A DNA stretch of 64,000 bases, taken from positions 24,714,308-24,778,307 of the forward strand of contig NC_061867.1 of NCBI RefSeq assembly GCF_907164915.1, read 5' to 3'. The DNA comes from Impatiens glandulifera. Lineage: Eukaryota > Streptophyta > Magnoliopsida > Ericales > Balsaminaceae. How positions within the stretch are numbered: position 1 is the first letter of the stretch; each line of letters starts with the position of its first letter. Under the pieces are notes generated by a model. It was not told where the DNA came from. It ran no database searches and saw only the letters and a program-made list of their open reading frames with translations. Made by a program: the position numbers and the translations under genes. This document shows positions 59,486-64,000 of this stretch, in pieces.

Positions 59486-60557
59486 GGTAGTTGCCAGGGT
59501 TAATTTTGAAAAATTAATGTACAAGAAAAGTTTTCTTGTGCTTCCTCAATCTTGGAGGTAGGAAAATGAGCATAAGGCTGTATTTTTTTTAAGCCTTCAT
59601 TAATGAGTATATGTAAAATATAAACAAAATCAAATCCTCTTATTTGGTTGATTTTATGACAATAAGGTTATGTTGAATTCATGTAATTAATATATATTCA
59701 TATATGATTAAAATGATCTCAGTAAAAATTAATATAATTTTCAATGAGTTTTACAAGACATTTTCATCTTAGTTTATTGGATAATTATTTTTATTATTCA
59801 GATAGGATATTTGGTCATCCACATAATCCAGAAGAAAACAATACCAGATGTCGGTTTCTTTATAAACCTGGATCGATTTGAAACCGGCTCTTTCCTCTAC
59901 TCCAATTTTGGCTCACATACATGCTTCTGTGCACATTTCAAACCAAACTGTCTGTGATAGTTTGTCTTCGAACCGTTATTTGGGTTTCAAATCTTCAACA
60001 TTCGTGAGAATTTATGAGTTAGAGTCGAAAGAGAACAAACACGATAATACAAACATTTTAATTGGTGACAGCGTGTTCAGTTCTAACGGATTTATCATTT
60101 CAAATTTTGTAATTATAATAATATTCTTAGCCACTGGTGAGTCAATTTTTCGTTTGTTACTCATAGTCTCTTAATATATTAGGTAAGTTTGAGTCAAGTT
60201 TGAGTCTTTGTATGTGATTTTTTTTTTTATTGTTTTAATAGTGAGTCATTAAATTTGATTTTTTTATGGAGGCTCCCTTTTATTTATATATTATATTATA
60301 TTATATTATTATTTATATGAGTTTCTTATTAGTTTAGTTGCATATGAATATAATCTCATAATGGGTTAATTTTGAAAAAAAAAACAATTCCTACATTGTT
60401 TACAAATATTTGATAGTGATTTTTTTTTTTTCAATACTATTCTTACTTCTTTTTCATCACTAATAATTAATTTTCCAAATTTGTATATGAAATAATTTTT
60501 AAATTAAAAAAAAAAGAAAAAATATTAGAAATTTCAAAACAAATAATATTTTTCTAG
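59486..60557 (+). other. 3' flank of the BTB-TAZ gene with one exon-like frame
   Basis: AATAAGG and AT-rich 3'-UTR-like sequence is followed at 59878-60174 by an ATG-less frame (LAHIHASVHISNQTVCDSLS, NRYLGFKSSTFVRIYELESK) with protein-like composition and a GTGAGTC donor-like site at 60137. I recognise no family. It may be an isolated exon of a decayed gene. The rest is AT-rich. Confidence 0.35.
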
Positions 60558-60857
60558 TGTAATAATTGAAAAGTTAAGTTAAAGAATTATAAAATAAGAA
60601 TTTTGTAAGAGAGAACTTGATAAATTTATTGAAGGAATAAAGGGCAATATATAGCCATCATCTTACATTTAAAAAGTAAAATAACTTCCATAAACTAACT
60701 ATTAACTTATACTAACTACTAAGAGGATAATAACAACTAACTACCATTAACTATTAGATAAGATAAGAACAACTAACTACTTCTAGATAAGAATAAGGAA
60801 TTATACATCTCCATATACAATATTAAACTAATAAACAAACTAACATATTTCTTAACA
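60558..60857 (-). repeat. LTR of a Tnt1-type copia element (3' LTR, minus strand)
   Basis: On the minus strand TTAAGGGAGGA is a polypurine tract, directly followed at 60857 by TGTTAAGAAATATG, the LTR start. The outer border at 60558 (TGT on the plus strand) is my best guess; no target duplication can be shown. Confidence 0.55.
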
Positions 60858-60884
60858 TCCTCCCTTAAATTGGTAACACTTGTA

Positions 60885-62506
60885 TTAATTTATACCCGGA
60901 TCAACACAAACACCTAACAAATCTCGTAGTTTCTCAAAAGCATCCAACTTAAGTGGTTTAGTCATGATGTCTGCAATTTGTTCTTTAGTATTGCAATACT
61001 CTAAATTCATAGTTTCATCTTTTGTAAGTTCACGGAGAAAATGATACCTGACATCTATGCGTTTGCTTCGTCCATGCATCACAGGATTTTTTGATAACTT
61101 GATTGCTGAATTATTGTCACAAAATACAGTGGTAGCACCAACAGGAGCGTATTTTACTTCCTCAAAAATCCTTCTAAGCCATACAGCTTGACAAGCACAC
61201 GATGCAACTGCAATGAATTCAGCTTCAGTGGAGGACAATGAAACTACTAGCTGTTTCCTTGAAGATCAAGATACTACTCCAGAACAAAACATAAAAGCAT
61301 ATCCAGAAGTACTTTTCCTATCACTTAGGTCCCTTGCATAATCACTACCAGTTTATGCAATTAAATTTTGTTGTCCTTTTGACTTGTAAAAAATTCCAAA
61401 GTCCATTGTTTCTTTTAAATATCTGAGTATTCTCTTTGCTGCAGCAAGATGTAATTCAGTAGGACAATCCATGAATCTAGTAAGATGACTTACCACAAAC
61501 ATTATATCTAGTCTAGTAACTATTAAATACATCAAACACCCCACTATTTGTTTATAAGTAGTTGTATCTACCTTCTTTTCTTCTTCTTCTTCTTCTTCTT
61601 CTGATTTTCCAAGTTTACAACCTGGAACAATAGGATTTAGAACCATATTACTTTGATCCATATTGAATCTCTCCAAAATTTCATGTGTGTGTTTCTTCTG
61701 CCCAATAAAAATGCCATCTTGCATCTACAACACTTCAATTCTAAGAAAGAATCTCATCTTTCCTAAATCGGTCATCTCAAACTCATGTTTCATTGATTTC
61801 TTGAAATCAACAAACATATCTTCATTGTTTCAAGTAAATATAAGATCATCCACATAAACACATACAATTAGAAACATACCTTTGTCTCCAACCTTGATAA
61901 AAAGAGTGTGTTCATATTGACATCTCTTAAAGCCTTCTTTGCTAAAATAAGTTTCAATCCGATTATACCAAGCTCTATTGGCCTGTTTTAGGTCATATAG
62001 TGTTTTCTTTAACTTGAAGAATTTATGCTCTTGACCTTTTTTCTCATATCCAGGTGGTTGTTGAATATAGACTTCTTCATTTAATTCTCCATACAGGAAG
62101 GCTAATTTTACATCAAGTTGATAAATTATCCATTTCTTTAGAGCAACCAATACAATTACAACTCTAATTGTATCCAATCTAGAAACATGTGCAAATACCT
62201 CATTTTAGTCTACTCCATATTCTTGATTATATCCTTTTGCAACAAGTCAGGCTTATTAACTTCTTCTTTCTCATTCAATTTAGTCTTGAATACCCAATTT
62301 ACACATATCTTCTTTGCTTCAATCGGTAGGTTAGTCAAATCCCATGTATTGTTTCTTTCAATAGCCTCAATTTCCATATCCATAGCATTTCTCCATTTTG
62401 GTGTCTTCACAACTTCACAAAACAATAAAGGATCACTATTTACAAGAAATGCTTGATGTATAACATCATCTTCAAATTGATCATCCTCAACTAAATAGTC
62501 TCTCAA
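60885..62506 (-). pseudogene. pol: Copia reverse transcriptase-RNase H, several frame breaks
   Basis: Four open pieces follow in pol order. 62506-62210 has AMDMEIEAIERNNTWDL and NWVFKTKLNEKEEV. 62177-61830 has YQLDVKLAFLYGELNEEVYI, YDLKQANRAWYN and the catalytic CVYVDDLIFT. 61724-61353 has MQDGIFIGQKKHTHEIL, a poly-Glu run coded by a TTC microsatellite, and AAAKRILRYLKETMDFG. 61238-60885 is RNase H, with STEAEFIAVASCACQAVWLR, FCDNNSAIKLSKNPVMHGRS and ADIMTKPL. Catalytic residues survive but stops separate the pieces. Confidence 0.9.
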
Positions 62507-63028
62507 CCATATTGGTGGTCTTCTAACCCTTAAAGCCCTTCCTTCTATTATAGTAGTATTGTCTTCTGCAACAACATTAGAAGAATTATCTTCATCGACA
62601 ACATTAATAGTATTGTCTTCAACAATAACCTGCTCATAGTTTTCCCTTGAACAATGTTGCTACTTTGTCCTTTTTCTATGTCGACTCTTACTTCATCATC
62701 ATTTTATTTCAAAATAGATGTGACATCACTTTCCTTTATAAGACCAGTATTCCAATTCCAGCCTCACCTTCTTCAAACTTCACATCCCTACTTATAACTA
62801 TCTTCTTAGTGACTGGATTGTATAGTTTTTAAGCCTTTGATTCTTCACTTACTCCAAGCAATACACACTTTAGACTTTTGTCATCCAATTTGTTCTTTTA
62901 ACATCAGGAATATGCACAAAAGATATACAACCAAATACTCTAAAGTGTTCCACTATAGGTTTGTAGCCGCTCCAAGCTTCTTCTAGAGTTATATTATTTA
63001 CCATTAATGTTGGACTTTTATTCAAAAC

Positions 63029-64000
63029 TGTTAGGATCTAGGTCGCCGCTGGAGGACCGGGGTTGGGCCGGTTAGCGGGTCTCACTCAAAGGGTGGTGAT
63101 TAATCATGTTAGAGATTAACACCGGGGTTTCAATACTACACAAACTGTCATAAACCCTTGAACTAGGTTCAAGCGCGGAAGATGTTTGTTTCAGGTTGAA
63201 GTAGCACACTTGTATGATAGGCAAAACCGGTTTTGGATGATATAGGTTTGAAAATTGATGGGTCGGTTTTTGTAACCTGGTGATTCGGTTTGGATAGAGT
63301 CAAGTATATTAGAGTGGTGTCGGTAAGTTAGTACAGGTCGGTTAGAAAATGGAACCGGCAGAAAGTAAACAACAAGACAGATTTTATGGATGTTCGGAGA
63401 TAAAACTCCTACGTCACCCCTTCCTCTCGAAACCGCGAGAAGGATATTCACTAAGGAATACAAATACAATCCGATCGAGACTTATTTCCTACTCGATAAC
63501 ACCCTTACAATTTGCACCGAAATTGTAAAGTACACACTTCAACTTTAGCACTTAGGCTTTCTCTAGAGATAGAACACACTGTTTTCACTTGTAAAATAAA
63601 TGCTCGCTATATTGCTTGTGTCCCCTTTTTGTCCCTCTTATGTCGCGCATTTACTCTTCTTCAGCTGCTCCTTTTATAGGTGAAATATGCCAACGATCAT
63701 ATTTCGCTCCCTTGAATTTGATTGGCTGAGCAGAGGTTCAGTGATTCAGACTCTGCGGTCATCTTTTCAGACCTGGCGGTCAACTCTGCAGACTTTACAG
63801 TCTGTTCTTCCGGTGTGTAAGACAAACCTGCTAGGGTTGTCTTTTACTCAATGTGGTAACTGTTGGTTAGACAGTTATCTATACTTGGAAGATCTCCTTT
63901 CTGACTTATCCCGAAGTGGAAAGATCTTGTAGGACTGTCTTCTGCAGCCTGCAGACTTTCCTCAGACTTATATAAATATGGAAATGTTCAGTCTGTTCCT
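63029..64000 (-). mobile_element. LTR of a third Sirevirus on the minus strand, runs off the window
   Basis: The plus-strand border reads TGTTAGGATC, the complement of the GATCCTAACA terminus of the Sirevirus at 18443. Further in, reversed, are ACTAGGTTCAAGCGCGG, GGATGTTCGGAG, CCTACGTCACCCCTTC and a TATAAAAG box at 63671-63678, all counterparts of the other Sirevirus LTRs. The five bases before it (63024-63028, AAAAC) predict the target duplication beyond the window. A short motif (GCAGACT/AGTCTG) is repeated at 63750-63960. The frame 63687-63932 is chance. Confidence 0.85.

Larger units (their letters stand above)
60558..63028 (-). mobile_element. Tnt1/Retrofit-type copia retrotransposon, broken by another LTR
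   Basis: From right to left (minus strand): integrase C-terminal part (about 62880-63028, LEEAWSGYKP, VEHFRVFGC), reverse transcriptase, RNase H, polypurine tract, LTR. The upstream part is displaced by the LTR beginning at 63029. It is a different copia lineage from the Sireviruses in this window, without extra 3' genes. Confidence 0.85.

Overview
The window is nuclear DNA of a flowering plant, very probably a eudicot; the species cannot be told from sequence alone. Evidence: AT-rich intergenic DNA with long (TA)n tracts, GT-AG introns, a plant-only BTB-TAZ gene, and plant transposon lineages (Sirevirus and Tnt1-type Ty1/copia, MULE, CACTA, hAT and PIF/Harbinger-like). Only one host gene looks intact, a BTB/POZ-TAZ scaffold gene (coding exons 57884-59485, +). 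Nearly everything else is nested mobile DNA and its debris.

Layout, left to right. 1-205 is the 3' end of a Sirevirus LTR, sitting in a CACTA transposon whose right terminus is at 3400. 4240-5718 is a small MULE-like element with ~190-bp inverted ends, a 9-bp target duplication and captured gene pieces. 5985-6440 holds copies of a repeat with tRNA-like boxes, which returns as four tandem units at 51990-53120. 6624-7382 is a PIF/Harbinger-like MITE.

The centrepiece is a giant Mutator-like element at 7759-35061, bounded by matching 9-bp target duplications (CATTATCCT at 7750-7758 and 35062-35070) and ~1.1-1.3 kb inverted ends full of hairpin repeats. It landed in the 5' part of an NDR1/HIN1-like (LEA_2) gene, whose promoter side is now 27 kb from its body (35071-35554). 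The MULE carries a captured BRCA1/BARD1-type tandem BRCT fragment (9603-10369), a FAR1-type MULE transposase pseudogene (11055-13684), a hairpin repeat array (13790-15190) and a convergent Ulp1/C48 protease gene on the minus strand (15476-33614). That protease gene is itself split by a complete 14.1-kb Sirevirus (18443-32559; 5-bp duplication AAACT; LTRs about 98.8% identical by eye). Without the Sirevirus the MULE would be about 13.2 kb.

The Sirevirus has a defective gag-pol and then, in the position usually called env-like, three tandem homologous genes (25624-26385, 26803-27525, 28064-30911). Each has its own TATA box and a CT-rich leader. A fourth homologue lies in a second, internally deleted Sirevirus at 37366-44266, whose LTR carries about 19 tandem 29-bp hairpin units.

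44267-56780 is AT-rich and gene-poor, with a 301-bp hAT MITE (46452-46752). After the BTB-TAZ gene, a minus-strand Tnt1-type copia element (about 60558-63028) is broken at 63029 by the LTR of another minus-strand Sirevirus that runs off the window.

Best candidates for something undescribed: the triplicated, separately promoted Sirevirus 3' genes and their possible kinship with the N-terminal domain of the MULE Ulp1 protein; and the BRCT-carrying Ulp1 MULE.
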